Numbered from the stretch's first letter, positions 35,915-45,163 are shown. The stretch is DNA of 64,000 nt from Companilactobacillus baiquanensis (GCF_003946605.1 NZ_RHOQ01000002.1:186001-250000); one strand, 5' to 3'. Made by a program: numbers and translations. The notes: generated by a model from the letters alone, not told the origin.

Positions 35915-38047
35915 ATGGAAGAAAACAAGGTGAAATTTAAAGTAAGCGATTACATAAATAAAAATATACTAATGTTGGCTCCAGCACTTTTGTTGTCGGG
36001 GATAACTATCGGGGTGCAGCAAAATACAGTTAAAGCTGATGTATCTCCACAAGTTGCAGCAAGTACTGATGAAAATACTAATGATATTGCGACAAGTGCT
36101 GAATACGGAAAAATTGGTGGAGAAAATGGTAGTGATTGGGCCATTGATGCCGGTGGAGTTCTTCATATTCAAGCTGGTACTTGGGATGATTCCTCTGTAT
36201 CTGAATTTTGGAATAATTTGAAAGCTAACGATGGATCAACGGTCGAATTACAAAATGAAATCAAATCAGTTGTTTTTGAAGGCAATGTTATTGCTGGAGC
36301 TAGTTTAGAGGGATTGTTCAGTAATGCTGAAAGCTTAGAATCAGTATCATTTTCTGACGGGGTCAAATTCGACACTAGTAATACTACAAACTTTAATCAG
36401 ATGTTTTTGAATACGGCACTTAAAAGTTTTGATATGAATAATTTGAATTGGGACAATGTTACAAGTAGTGATGACATGTTTAATAATTCACAACTATCTA
36501 CTGTATCAATGGATGGGATTAAGGCAAATAAGCTCAAGAGCGCAGCATCTATGTTTCTTGGTTGTACTAATCTAGTTAGTGCAAGTTTCAATAATACAGA
36601 ATTTAGCATGGATGAACTCGATATTCACAATCTGTTAAGTAATTGTATACATTTAAAAGAAGTCGATTTAACTAATGCTTTTACGGGGAATATAAATAAT
36701 ACTAGTTCTTTATTCGATAATGATTATAGTATTGAAAATTTGGATGTTTCTTCAATGAATTTAAGTGACGATACTAGTGTACAAAACATGTTTAGATTTG
36801 CTCAAAACGATTTGGCGAATATAAAACTACAATCCATAACTTTACCGGCTAATGCCAATATTTCTGGTTCATCGATTGATTTGTATGATTCTAATAGATT
36901 TCAAGGCTGGAAGACTGAATCATCAGATGATATTTTAACTTATTTGATTGAATATTATGAAAAGCATGATATAGGAAAGACAACTTGGACACTTGCAGAT
37001 AGGGATAAAGCTGATTATAAAGTTATCTATAAGGATGAAAATGGAAAGATTATTAAAACTGTAAATGGGAATGGAATTGTAGGCGATCTGATTGATATTA
37101 CTAAAATAGCAGGATATTATCCTGTGTCTATGGAACCTAACGATCCCACAATAACTTCAAATCCAAATCAAGAATTCGTAATAACTATGAAAGAATTAAA
37201 ACCATATACGATCGTTGTATCAGTTGAATATGGGGATGGACATCCTGGAGAATCATTTGAAATTAGTGTTCCGATTGGAGTAACTGATCCTACTAAGGAG
37301 ATAGATCATTCTATACTCGATAAATACTCTAATAATGATACTTTAAATCTACAAAAATCCACAGTTAGAATTTCCGATATTTTGACGGGTGGGCCTGATG
37401 ATCAAGCAGAATCTATGGATTTCAACGCGGCAAAAGATCAATTTAGTGTAGTGAATACTAGTTTAAGTTCCTTCTTTGATGGAGCAATTAATGTTATTGA
37501 AAAACATCCCTCATCAGTTGGGCCAGGAAGTCTTGAAAAATCCGGCAAAACATTCAATGCTTTCAGTGTTTATTATGATAAATACGTTGAAACAGCAACA
37601 AAACCGGGTGGTAATAACGGTGGAACAGCCACAGATAGAGATATTACTGAAATCAATCAAAAATCAGCTACATTCGGAGATAAAGTTACCGATCTTTATG
37701 ATATTAACGGGAAAATGATTTCTGATATTAAGTTAGCTAAGAATTCTGATTGGAAAAATGATCAGAAAATGGTATTAGATGGGGTAACTTATTATCGTGT
37801 ATCAACCAACGCTTGGGTAAAGGCCAACGATGTTTACGTTTATATCGACAACTTTTCTAAGGTTAGAGTCAATGAAGATAAAGATACCAGAGTAATAAAG
37901 GCAACTAGTGAATTAACTGATCGAGCACTAGAAAAATCAACCGAGTGGAAGACTGACCGTTACACAATGATAAACGGCGAAAAGTATTATCGTGTATCGA
38001 CTGAAGGTTTCGTTAAAGACGGGGAAGTAAGTGAGTATTTTGACTAA
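35915..38047 (+). CDS. BspA-repeat surface protein with MucBP-like and SLAP domains, copy 1
   Basis: 710 residues. A signal peptide (hydrophobic LMLAPALLLSGITIGV, cleavage near VKA-DVSP) is followed by BspA/DUF285-type leucine-rich repeats (about 70-320; FNQMFLNTALKSFDM, NMFRFA). A MucBP-like domain (YKVIYKDENGKIIKT), a linker rich in Gly/Asn/Thr near residue 565, and two C-terminal SLAP repeats (each with a YYRVST core) complete it. SLAP domains bind the wall non-covalently, as in Lactobacillus S-layer proteins. No LPXTG. Adhesion is the likely role. The last 17 nt overlap the next gene. Confidence 0.85.
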   Translation: MEENKVKFKVSDYINKNILMLAPALLLSGITIGVQQNTVKADVSPQVAASTDENTNDIATSAEYGKIGGENGSDWAIDAGGVLHIQAGTWDDSSVSEFWNNLKANDGSTVELQNEIKSVVFEGNVIAGASLEGLFSNAESLESVSFSDGVKFDTSNTTNFNQMFLNTALKSFDMNNLNWDNVTSSDDMFNNSQLSTVSMDGIKANKLKSAASMFLGCTNLVSASFNNTEFSMDELDIHNLLSNCIHLKEVDLTNAFTGNINNTSSLFDNDYSIENLDVSSMNLSDDTSVQNMFRFAQNDLANIKLQSITLPANANISGSSIDLYDSNRFQGWKTESSDDILTYLIEYYEKHDIGKTTWTLADRDKADYKVIYKDENGKIIKTVNGNGIVGDLIDITKIAGYYPVSMEPNDPTITSNPNQEFVITMKELKPYTIVVSVEYGDGHPGESFEISVPIGVTDPTKEIDHSILDKYSNNDTLNLQKSTVRISDILTGGPDDQAESMDFNAAKDQFSVVNTSLSSFFDGAINVIEKHPSSVGPGSLEKSGKTFNAFSVYYDKYVETATKPGGNNGGTATDRDITEINQKSATFGDKVTDLYDINGKMISDIKLAKNSDWKNDQKMVLDGVTYYRVSTNAWVKANDVYVYIDNFSKVRVNEDKDTRVIKATSELTDRALEKSTEWKTDRYTMINGEKYYRVSTEGFVKDGEVSEYFD

Positions 38048-40106
38048 TATAAATAAGAAAATAAAATTTATTGCACCACTGATTTTTATGACTGGTGGGA
38101 TAATTTGGATCAATCAAGATACCGTTAAAGCTGACACAGCACCACAATCTGATATCGTTAAAAACGATGAATATATTGCGACGAGTGCTGAATACGGGAA
38201 AATCGGTGGAGAAAGTGGTAGTGATTGGTCCATTGATGCTAATGGAGTGTTAAAAATCCAATCAGGTACTTGGGATGACAATTCTGTTTCCGGTTTTTGG
38301 AATAATCTGCAAGACAGCGATGGTTCAGTAGGCGATAAAATAAAGTCGGTAATTTTTGAAGGTGATGTTAAAGCAGGTAGCAGTTTGGAGCGTTTATTTA
38401 GCTCTACTCCAAATCTAAAATCTGTTTCGGTTGCTTCTAATGCACAATTTGATACATCTAAAACAACCAGTTTTAAAGGAATGTTCTCAGATGATGGGAA
38501 TCTTAAAGATATCGATCTTGGAATGTTTAATTGGGAAAATGTTGAAAATAGTGTGAATATGTTTAGCAATACGGGGTTAGAATCTGTATCAATGGAAAAT
38601 ATAAATGCTCCTAAATTGAAACTTACCAGCGCCATGTTTTCTAATTGCCAATTTTTAAAAACAGCCAATTTTGATGGTACAGAATTTAATAAAGACGGAG
38701 TGAGTTTATCCAATTTTATATCTAATTGTCCGAATTTAGAAACTGTATCATTGAAGAACGCTTTCACTGGAAAAATTACGGCGGCCGATAGTATGTTTCA
38801 GAGTGATTATGCATTGGAAAATTTAGATGTATCTGCCATGCACTTGGATAATGAAAACTCTGGTGATTATAACTTAATGTTTGATGTGTCGAATAACTCA
38901 GCTACAGAAGTAAAAAGGAAATCTATAACTTTGCCAGCTAATGCTAATATTACCGATACTGGAATTGATACATTCAATAAGATCAGATATAAATGCTGGT
39001 CCAGTGACTTGTCTGAATTTGCTGATAGTTTGGTTGGATATTATAATGATAATCCAAATATAGGAAAGACGACTTGGACGCTGGTAGAAAACGAAAAAGC
39101 AAAGTATAAAGTTAATTATGTAGATGAGAATAATGATCTGATTAAATCAGAAGAAAAAACTGGATTTATTAACGCATATGCCGAAGTGGATCCTATATTA
39201 GGATATGTTTTTTCAGATGATTTTAATGATGATGACTTAAAAATTGATAATAGTGATCAAGTGTTCACAGTCCATTTAATAAAATTAGCTCCATATGTTG
39301 CGACCGTTACGGTTAAATATGATGATGGACATCCCGATGAAACATTTGATATTGAAGTTCCTTTTGGAATGAGTGACCCCGCTAGTCAGATGGATCAAAC
39401 TATATTGGACAAGTATTTTGATAATGATTCTTTGGAATTGGATAAATCATATTTTTATATGAATAGATATGTTGATCCAACTGATGCAGAAGGACTTCCT
39501 TTTTCTTCTTTGAATACAATTGGAGTTTCAGGAGATAATTTAAAAGATATTTTTAATAATTCTATTGATTTTGCTCAAAATAACTTACCAGTAGATGCAT
39601 CGAAGAATATATCTGGTCAAAAATTAAACTTATTCGAAGTACATTTCGACCACTACATAGAACCTGAGAACAATAACACAAACAACACATCCACAGATAA
39701 AAAAATAACCACCATTGACCAAAAAGTAGCAACGTTCAATAAAACAACTACTCTTTATGACAATGATGGCAAACAAATTTCTGATGTGAAACTTTCTCAA
39801 AATTCTGACTGGAAAAATGATCAGAAAATGATATTAGATGGAGTAACTTATTATCGTGTATCAACCAACGCTTGGGTAAAAGCAAGTGATTTATATGTTT
39901 ATACAGATATCAATTCGAAGATTCGAGTTCACCAAGATAAGCGTTCCAGGATTAAAAAAGCAACTGGTGAATTAACTGACCGTGCTTTAGAAAAATCAAC
40001 CGAATGGAAGACTGACCGTTATACTACTGTCAATGGAGACAAGTATTATCGAGTATCAACTAATGGTTTTGTGAACGCTAATGAAGTTGACGAATATACT
40101 GATTAG
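38031..40106 (+). CDS. BspA-repeat surface protein with SLAP domains, copy 2
   Basis: 691 residues from GTG 38031, which overlaps the end of copy 1 and is preceded by GGGGAAG, so translation is probably coupled. The layout is the same: signal peptide (FIAPLIFMTGGIIWI, then VKADTAP), BspA-type repeats (MFSDDGNLKDIDLG, MFQSDYALENLDV), a MucBP-like domain (YKVNYVDENNDLIKS) and two SLAP repeats. The SLAP region is the most conserved part between copies and the repeat region differs most, as expected if the repeats face the outside and bind ligands. Confidence 0.83.
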   Translation: MSILTNINKKIKFIAPLIFMTGGIIWINQDTVKADTAPQSDIVKNDEYIATSAEYGKIGGESGSDWSIDANGVLKIQSGTWDDNSVSGFWNNLQDSDGSVGDKIKSVIFEGDVKAGSSLERLFSSTPNLKSVSVASNAQFDTSKTTSFKGMFSDDGNLKDIDLGMFNWENVENSVNMFSNTGLESVSMENINAPKLKLTSAMFSNCQFLKTANFDGTEFNKDGVSLSNFISNCPNLETVSLKNAFTGKITAADSMFQSDYALENLDVSAMHLDNENSGDYNLMFDVSNNSATEVKRKSITLPANANITDTGIDTFNKIRYKCWSSDLSEFADSLVGYYNDNPNIGKTTWTLVENEKAKYKVNYVDENNDLIKSEEKTGFINAYAEVDPILGYVFSDDFNDDDLKIDNSDQVFTVHLIKLAPYVATVTVKYDDGHPDETFDIEVPFGMSDPASQMDQTILDKYFDNDSLELDKSYFYMNRYVDPTDAEGLPFSSLNTIGVSGDNLKDIFNNSIDFAQNNLPVDASKNISGQKLNLFEVHFDHYIEPENNNTNNTSTDKKITTIDQKVATFNKTTTLYDNDGKQISDVKLSQNSDWKNDQKMILDGVTYYRVSTNAWVKASDLYVYTDINSKIRVHQDKRSRIKKATGELTDRALEKSTEWKTDRYTTVNGDKYYRVSTNGFVNANEVDEYTD

Positions 40107-40110
40107 TTTC

Positions 40111-40584
40111 TTATTTTAAGATTTCAATCATGTAGTTCAATGAATTTAGAAAATTTAATAGAGCATGGTAAGTAATAACAATTGTTTCAGTATTGGTACC
40201 AGCGTGAAATCCTAAATCATTTTTATTTATCAAGTCGGCATTGGCTAAAATGTGCAGTGGCAGGTCGGCTTCCAATATTAGTGGGCTGACCATTCCAGAG
40301 ACTGTTTTTAAGACTTTTGTGTCCGCAAATTGTAAACTGCTGCGACTGGTGTTTAGTTGATCGGCTAATTTTTTGAAGTCTAATTTGCTATCGGCATTTT
40401 CTAAAATCAAATAATATTTTTCGTGTTTTTTATCGAATATAAATAGATTTTTGACGAGGGTACATTTATTCTGCATTTCTGGTAAATCATTCATGTGAAA
40501 AACTGGTTGGTGTTCAATGACTTTAAAATCTATGTGCTGTTCTTTGAGCCTATCTAAATAGATGTTTGTTTCCAAATTGATCAA
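40111..40584 (-). CDS. YbaK/ProX-type aminoacyl-tRNA deacylase
   Basis: 157 residues. A TTG start at 40584 follows a weak purine-rich site. The protein fits the YbaK/prolyl-tRNA editing domain family: IDFKVIEHQPVFHMND near the start, CTLVKNLFIFDKK with the conserved Lys, and a GMVSPL turn, which are typical of ProXp-ala/PrdX proteins that deacylate Ala-tRNAPro. It acts as a stand-alone trans-editing enzyme. Convergent with the surface protein gene, with only 4 nt between stops. Confidence 0.83.
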   Translation of the reverse strand: MINLETNIYLDRLKEQHIDFKVIEHQPVFHMNDLPEMQNKCTLVKNLFIFDKKHEKYYLILENADSKLDFKKLADQLNTSRSSLQFADTKVLKTVSGMVSPLILEADLPLHILANADLINKNDLGFHAGTNTETIVITYHALLNFLNSLNYMIEILK

Positions 40585-40646
40585 TCTTTCTTTCTATATA
40601 TATTTCAAAGCAAACTATTTATGATAAGTTTAAACCCTAAAAGACT

Positions 40647-40685
40647 AAATAAGACAAACCAAATTTCTGGTTTGTCTTATTTTTA
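40647..40685. terminator. Bidirectional terminator between deacylase and yxeA-like gene
   Basis: Stem AATAAGACAAACC/GGTTTGTCTTATT around an 8-base loop, overlapping the end of the minus-strand YxeA gene (stop at 40683). T-rich on both sides. Confidence 0.8.
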
Positions 40686-41069
40686 CTGTGTATTCAATTT
40701 TGTATAAACATCACTTGGCATATTTTTTTTGAAAACTTCCTTGTATGTATAAACATAGCTGCCTTTAGTGTCTAATTTTAAGTAATGGTTTTGTTTCAGT
40801 TTTCCCATCCCCATAAATTCCACTTTGTGCGGGTTTCCGTTTTCATCATAGCTTAATAGGTTGTAGTAATAATTACCATAACCGTCCTTATCTTTGGCAT
40901 TTGTGTTGTCGATCTTAACGTAGCGAGATTCTCGCTTAACTAGAAAATTGTATTGATTGACTGCTTGTGAGAATTGATCGGTACTATCTTTAGCATGAAA
41001 ACAAACTGCTAAGTACAATCCTCCGGCAACAATAACTGAAATAAATAAAAACTTTAGTAAACTTCTCAT
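40683..41069 (-). CDS. YxeA-family (DUF1093) exported protein
   Basis: 128 residues. A single N-terminal hydrophobic segment (LLKFLFISVIVAGGLYLAV) acts as signal or anchor. The rest is an OB-like domain with YYNLLSYDENGNPHKVEF and a late YTYKEV. This is the pattern of YxeA/DUF1093 proteins, small exported proteins of unknown function common in Firmicutes. It lies 88 nt downstream of the 25-residue peptide gene and may share its cre-controlled promoter. Confidence 0.78.
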   Translation of the reverse strand: MRSLLKFLFISVIVAGGLYLAVCFHAKDSTDQFSQAVNQYNFLVKRESRYVKIDNTNAKDKDGYGNYYYNLLSYDENGNPHKVEFMGMGKLKQNHYLKLDTKGSYVYTYKEVFKKNMPSDVYTKLNTQ

Positions 41070-41157
41070 TTATCTTACCTCCAGAGAATATACTAAAGTT
41101 TTTATTACTATTTAGACATTTGTTTTACTTACAATACTCTTACGGATTTGTAAGCCC

Positions 41158-41235
41158 CTATTTAAATCCCCACCAGTCGAAGTTGATGGTATAGTCTACA
41201 ATTCCGTTGAATATGCGTGCGATAAAGTTCCACAT
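41158..41235 (-). CDS. 25-residue hydrophobic peptide ending DWWGFK
   Basis: Sequence in two parts: MWNFIARIFNGIVDYTIN and FDWWGFK. ATG at 41235 is preceded by a perfect GGAGGTG, and there is a full promoter with a perfect cre upstream, so translation is very plausible. The first half can form an amphipathic helix. The C-terminal DWWGF recalls the WW motif of streptococcal ComS/XIP-type pheromones, and membrane-active leaderless peptides are an alternative. No Rgg-type receptor is visible in the window. Function unknown. Confidence 0.65.
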   Translation of the reverse strand: MWNFIARIFNGIVDYTINFDWWGFK

Positions 41236-41276
41236 AATAACACCTCCAACTTTTTATAAACCTTTTCTACAACTTC

Positions 41277-41305
41277 TTTATAACACTTTTTGAAAACGTT
41301 TTCAA
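41277..41305 (-). promoter_or_regulatory. CcpA-controlled promoter of the 25-residue peptide
   Basis: Minus-strand TTGAAA (41305-41300), a 17-bp spacer and TATAAA (41282-41277). A perfect palindromic cre, TGAAAACGTTTTCA (41291-41304), overlaps the -35, predicting strong catabolite repression. Confidence 0.8.
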
Positions 41306-41310
41306 TTATA

Positions 41311-42435
41311 TTAACCCCATACCTCATCAATAATTGACTTAACTAGTTTTAATTTATCCCATTCTTGATTTTCTGAAAGGGTATTGCCTTCTTCAGTTGA
41401 GGCAAAGCCGCATTGAGTTGATAACCAAAGACGATCAAGAGGTAAGTATTGGCTGGCTTCTTTGATACGATCAATGATTACTTGACGATCTTCAAGTTTT
41501 CCATCTTTTGAAGTGATCAAGCCGAGAACTACATTTTTATCACCAGAAACTTTAGCTAATGGTTCAAAATTACCAGCTCTTGATGAATCATATTCCAAGA
41601 AGTAAGTTGAGACATTTTCATGAGCAAACAATGTGTCGGCTACTGGACCATATCCACCGGCAAAGGCGAAATCTGAATGATAATTACCACGACAAACGTG
41701 TGTATTGATAGTTAAGTCGTCTGGTAGATCCTTGATAGCACCATTATTCAATTTTAGAAGGATATCTTGAATACCTGATTCTGCATAGGCTTTGCCATCT
41801 GGAGTGGCTAAGAATTTATCATCTAAGAATAAGCCCCAAGAACAGTCGTCTAACTGGATAACTCTGGCTCCTTCATCATAAAATGCCAAAATTGCATCAT
41901 GGTAGGCTGTTTCAATATCTTCAAATAGTTCTTCATCAGTATCATAAAATTCTTTGATCTTATCGGCATTAGTACCACGGACTAATTCGATATAAAGTTG
42001 TGCAGGGGCTGGGATAGTTTGTTTTGGTTCAGCTTCTGTACCGTCAGTTAAAGATTTTAAGAATTTAAAATGTTGAATGAAGGGATGGCTTTGAGCGTTA
42101 AATTTAATTTTACCTGAAAGAATAGCGGTATCATCACGTGTTTCCTCGTGGGCAAAATTATAACCTTCGCCATAATGAATATGATCGATTCCTTCAAATC
42201 CCCAGAAGAAGTCTAAATGCCAGTATGAACGGCGAAATTCGCCATCAGTAACATAGTCTAGTCCGGCATCTATTTCTTTGTTTACTAAATCTCTAATTGC
42301 TTCATTTTCAACGGTTGTTAAAGCAGTTTGATCGATTTTTTTATCAGTGAAATCTTGTCTTGCTTGTTTTAAAACTGCTGGTCTTAAGAAACTTCCTACG
42401 TGTTGGAATCCAATTTTTTGTTTTGTAATAGTCAT
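41311..42435 (-). CDS. MetE C-domain-like methionine synthase (YxjG/YxjH family), second copy
   Basis: 374 residues, ATG behind GGAG. Short MetE-like proteins of this family hold only the catalytic barrel. Zinc/homocysteine ligands are visible as His and Cys in INTHVCRGN, Glu in FLEYDSS and Cys in STQCGFAST. It transfers a methyl group to homocysteine, or cleaves related thioethers, to make methionine; the methyl donor for the family is uncertain. About 10 nt after its paralog at 42446 and under the same Met T-box. The substrate may differ between the two copies. Confidence 0.85.
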   Translation of the reverse strand: MTITKQKIGFQHVGSFLRPAVLKQARQDFTDKKIDQTALTTVENEAIRDLVNKEIDAGLDYVTDGEFRRSYWHLDFFWGFEGIDHIHYGEGYNFAHEETRDDTAILSGKIKFNAQSHPFIQHFKFLKSLTDGTEAEPKQTIPAPAQLYIELVRGTNADKIKEFYDTDEELFEDIETAYHDAILAFYDEGARVIQLDDCSWGLFLDDKFLATPDGKAYAESGIQDILLKLNNGAIKDLPDDLTINTHVCRGNYHSDFAFAGGYGPVADTLFAHENVSTYFLEYDSSRAGNFEPLAKVSGDKNVVLGLITSKDGKLEDRQVIIDRIKEASQYLPLDRLWLSTQCGFASTEEGNTLSENQEWDKLKLVKSIIDEVWG

Positions 42436-42445
42436 ATTTTTTCTC

Positions 42446-43573
42446 CTAGCCCCAAATTTCTTCGATGATTGATTTTACTAATGCTAATTTTTCCCATTGT
42501 TGTTCTTCGGTGATAACATTGCCTTCTTCAGTCGAGGCAAATCCACATTGAGTTGATAACCAGAGACGATCTAGTGGTAAATATTTGCTGGCTTCTTTAA
42601 TGCGGTCGATGATGACTTGACGATCTTCAAGTTCACCCTTTTTAGAAGTAACTAATCCTAAAACAACTCGCTTATCTCCGGATACTTTAGCGAGTGGTTC
42701 AAAACCACCGGCACGATCGGAATCATATTCTAAGAAGTATGTGTCGACATTTTCTTGACCAAACAAGTTATCAGCTACTGGACCATATCCACCAGAGAAT
42801 AAGAAATCTGAATGGAAGTTACCACGACAAACATGTGTATTGATAGTTAGATCTTCTGGTAAATCAGCAATTGCGCCGTTATTCAATTTTAGATAAATAT
42901 CTTGAACTCGTTCTTTAACCAGTTTTTGACCTTCTGGTGTGGCAACGAACTTACTATCAAGCAATCTGCCCCAAGAACAGTCATCTAATTGGACTACTTT
43001 AGCACCGGCTTCATAAAAGGCGATTAAAGCATCATGGTAAGCTGTTTCGACATCTTTATATAATTGGTCTTTATCTGGGTAAATTCGATCCAGAGCTTCT
43101 TGGTTTTTGTCACGAGTTAATTCACGATAAAGTTGAGCGGGAGCGGGGATAGTTTGCTTTGGTAATATACCACCAATTTCATCGGTAACTGATTTCAAAT
43201 ATTTAAAATCTTCGATAAATGGGTGAGTGTTCTTATCAAAACTAATTCTATCTGTTAAAACGGCTGTATCATCACGTGATCTTCCTTTTGAAAAATCATA
43301 ACCTTCACCGTTATGAGTATGATCAACACCTTCAAAGCCCCAAAAGAAATCTAAATGCCAATATGAACGACGAAATTCACCATCAGTTGCATAGTCTAAA
43401 CCGGCTTCTTTTTGTTGCTCGACTAGATGATAAATGGCTTCATCTTCTACATCTCGTAAATTTTCTTGAGTTATTTTTCCTTCTTTAAAATCTTTTCTAG
43501 CTTGTTTTAAAGCTGCTGGTCTTAAGAAACTTCCTACGTGTTGAAATCCAATCTTTTGTTTTGTAATAGTCAT
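42446..43573 (-). CDS. MetE C-domain-like methionine synthase (YxjG/YxjH family), first copy
   Basis: 375 residues, ATG behind GGAGG. Starts with the same KIGFQHVGSFLRP as the next gene. Conserved features are DGEFRRSYWHLDFFWGFEG, zinc ligands in INTHVCRGN and FLEYDSD, and Cys in STQCGFAST. First gene of a two-gene operon directly behind a Met-specific T-box, so it is expressed when uncharged tRNAMet accumulates. Sequence is strongly conserved between the pair, with most change in the middle (residues 105-160). Confidence 0.87.
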   Translation of the reverse strand: MTITKQKIGFQHVGSFLRPAALKQARKDFKEGKITQENLRDVEDEAIYHLVEQQKEAGLDYATDGEFRRSYWHLDFFWGFEGVDHTHNGEGYDFSKGRSRDDTAVLTDRISFDKNTHPFIEDFKYLKSVTDEIGGILPKQTIPAPAQLYRELTRDKNQEALDRIYPDKDQLYKDVETAYHDALIAFYEAGAKVVQLDDCSWGRLLDSKFVATPEGQKLVKERVQDIYLKLNNGAIADLPEDLTINTHVCRGNFHSDFLFSGGYGPVADNLFGQENVDTYFLEYDSDRAGGFEPLAKVSGDKRVVLGLVTSKKGELEDRQVIIDRIKEASKYLPLDRLWLSTQCGFASTEEGNVITEEQQWEKLALVKSIIEEIWG

Positions 43574-43617
43574 ATTTAAAATCCTCCAAAAAGTTTTAAT
43601 AGTTTAAAATTTATTCA

Positions 43618-43890
43618 ATAAAAAAAACGTCCCTACATACACAGAATTTCTCTGCAATGTAGGGACGATCACCCGTGATACCACCCTAATTCATATTTCG
43701 CTTACACAAAATACCTCAACGACACTAACATGTCCGGGATGATATCGCATCCTTGCGTACTTTCGGCTTGCACCTAAGTAAGACTCCAAGCTCATCTTCG
43801 ATCAAGGTTTCGTTCCGCCTTTTCACCATCTGGCGGTCACTATTCAAAACTACTAATTGATCTACTCTTCTCTTCAACGTCTAATAAAAT
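43618..43890 (-). ncRNA. Met T-box riboswitch leader
   Basis: Minus-strand leader with the full T-box plan. Stem I includes AGTAGATCAA pairing with TTGATC, a distal CCGCC/GGCGG stem with an AGATGGTG loop, and a specifier loop CGAAG-ATG-A; by alignment with glyQS the specifier is ATG (43795-43793), that is Met. The T-box AGGGTGGTATCACGGG lies at 43687-43672. The terminator has stem CGTCCCTACAT/ATGTAGGGACG and a T run at 43667-43620. Uncharged tRNAMet should switch on the two MetE-like genes. Confidence 0.93.
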
Positions 43891-43917
43891 TAAATAAGTT
43901 TTAATTGATTGGTGAAT

Positions 43918-43946
43918 AAGTTACACCTTGATAAATTGCTTGTCAA
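43918..43946 (-). promoter_or_regulatory. Promoter of the Met T-box operon
   Basis: Minus-strand TTGACA (43946-43941), a 17-bp spacer and TAACTT (43923-43918), just after the end of the dehydrogenase gene at 43949 and about 30 nt before stem I. Confidence 0.65.
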
Positions 43947-43948
43947 TA

Positions 43949-44956
43949 CTATTTGTGAGTATCAACTGCATTTTTTGGTTCTTTACCTGAAATCATCAAT
44001 TTATTATCATTCATAGAATCAAAAATCATATTGTGGACAGCACGTTCTGTATAGAAGGCTGTGTGCGGTGTAATGATAACATTGTCACGATGAGCCAAAT
44101 TTTGGAATACTTCATCATCAACGTCTTCGACACTGTTAAATTCATTTTGGAAAATACCATTTTCATTTTCTAGTACATCTAAACCGGCACCGGCAATTTT
44201 ACCGCTATTAAGACCATCTATTAAAGCTTGATTGTCCAATAAACCACCACGGGCACAGTTGATCAAGTAAACACCGTTTTTCATTTTGTTAATGGCATCG
44301 GCATCTAACATATGATGATCTTTTGGAGCTAGTGGGGTATGAATTGAAATAATATCTGATTTTTCCAGTAATTCATCGAGGGTATCAACATAGATACCTA
44401 GATTTTCTAGAGCAGGATTTGGATCAATGTCGTAAGCAATGACATTAGCACCGTAACCAAATTGCATAATACGGGCAAAGACACTTCCGATGTGTCCAGT
44501 ACCAATTACACCAACAGTTTTGCCGCTGATTTCTGTACCTATCGTTGGGAACCATTTGAAGTTTCCACTTTGAAATTTTTTGTCAAATTCTGGTACACGA
44601 CGAAGCAGACGACCAACTAAAAATGATGCGTGCTCAGCAATCGCATTGGGGGAATAGACAGGGACATACGTTAGAGTAAAGCCAAAATCATTTAGATCCT
44701 TAAAATTAAATCCGTCTAAACCAACATTTCTAACGGAGAATTTACTAATTCCAAGGTCATGAATGATTTCTAAGGCTTTGCGAGTATAGGGTTGAGTTTG
44801 AACAGCTACAACCCCATCTGCACCTTTAGCCAAATTAGCTGTTTCTTCTGTTAGAATTTCAGTCGTATAATCGACATCAACGTCTGTGTTAGCAGCTTTC
44901 CATTGGTTTAAAGGTTCAATTTCGTCTTCTCTGAGACCAAAAACGTATATCTTCAT
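43949..44956 (-). CDS. D-2-hydroxyacid dehydrogenase (D-lactate/D-hydroxyisocaproate type), copy 1
   Basis: 335 residues, ATG behind AGGGA. The Rossmann motif GVIGTGHIGSV (about residues 150-160), catalytic Arg in NCARGGLLD, Glu in GLDVLENE and His in TPHTAFYT define the family. It reduces pyruvate or branched 2-keto acids to D-hydroxyacids with NADH. Paralogous to the gene at 45161. Lactobacilli often carry several such enzymes, and sequence alone does not separate lactate from hydroxyisocaproate specificity. Single gene with a terminator between it and its paralog. Confidence 0.87.
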   Translation of the reverse strand: MKIYVFGLREDEIEPLNQWKAANTDVDVDYTTEILTEETANLAKGADGVVAVQTQPYTRKALEIIHDLGISKFSVRNVGLDGFNFKDLNDFGFTLTYVPVYSPNAIAEHASFLVGRLLRRVPEFDKKFQSGNFKWFPTIGTEISGKTVGVIGTGHIGSVFARIMQFGYGANVIAYDIDPNPALENLGIYVDTLDELLEKSDIISIHTPLAPKDHHMLDADAINKMKNGVYLINCARGGLLDNQALIDGLNSGKIAGAGLDVLENENGIFQNEFNSVEDVDDEVFQNLAHRDNVIITPHTAFYTERAVHNMIFDSMNDNKLMISGKEPKNAVDTHK

Positions 44957-45074
44957 AAAAAAATCCCTCTTTCTTTGAGTTTGATTAGAAATCTAATTTT
45001 TTTCTAATCAAAGACTAGTGACTATTAGTGTAACTCAAATTTTGAAAAATGAAAGCGTAATTTTTATTAATAAT

Positions 45075-45107
45075 AAAAGGACCATGACAAAAGTCATGAT
45101 CCTTTTT
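45075..45107. terminator. Hairpin between the two dehydrogenase genes
   Basis: Stem AAAAGGACCATGAC/GTCATGATCCTTTT with an AAAA loop, T-rich on both strands. It should terminate the operon ending at 45161. Confidence 0.8.
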
Positions 45108-45113
45108 GTGTAT

Positions 45114-45163
45114 TTCGTTGAAATGCGTGCCATAAGGCAGAGACCTCCGCACGCTCTGTTCTA
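45114..45163 (-). repeat. Short intergenic repeat, family 2, copy 1
   Basis: On the minus strand the sequence GAGGTCTCTGCCTTATGGCA and following CGC is shared, with one or two changes, with the element at 50157-50254. Here it forms a hairpin GCGTGC/GCACGC. It starts at the stop of the dehydrogenase gene and has the same orientation. Function unknown. Confidence 0.6.
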
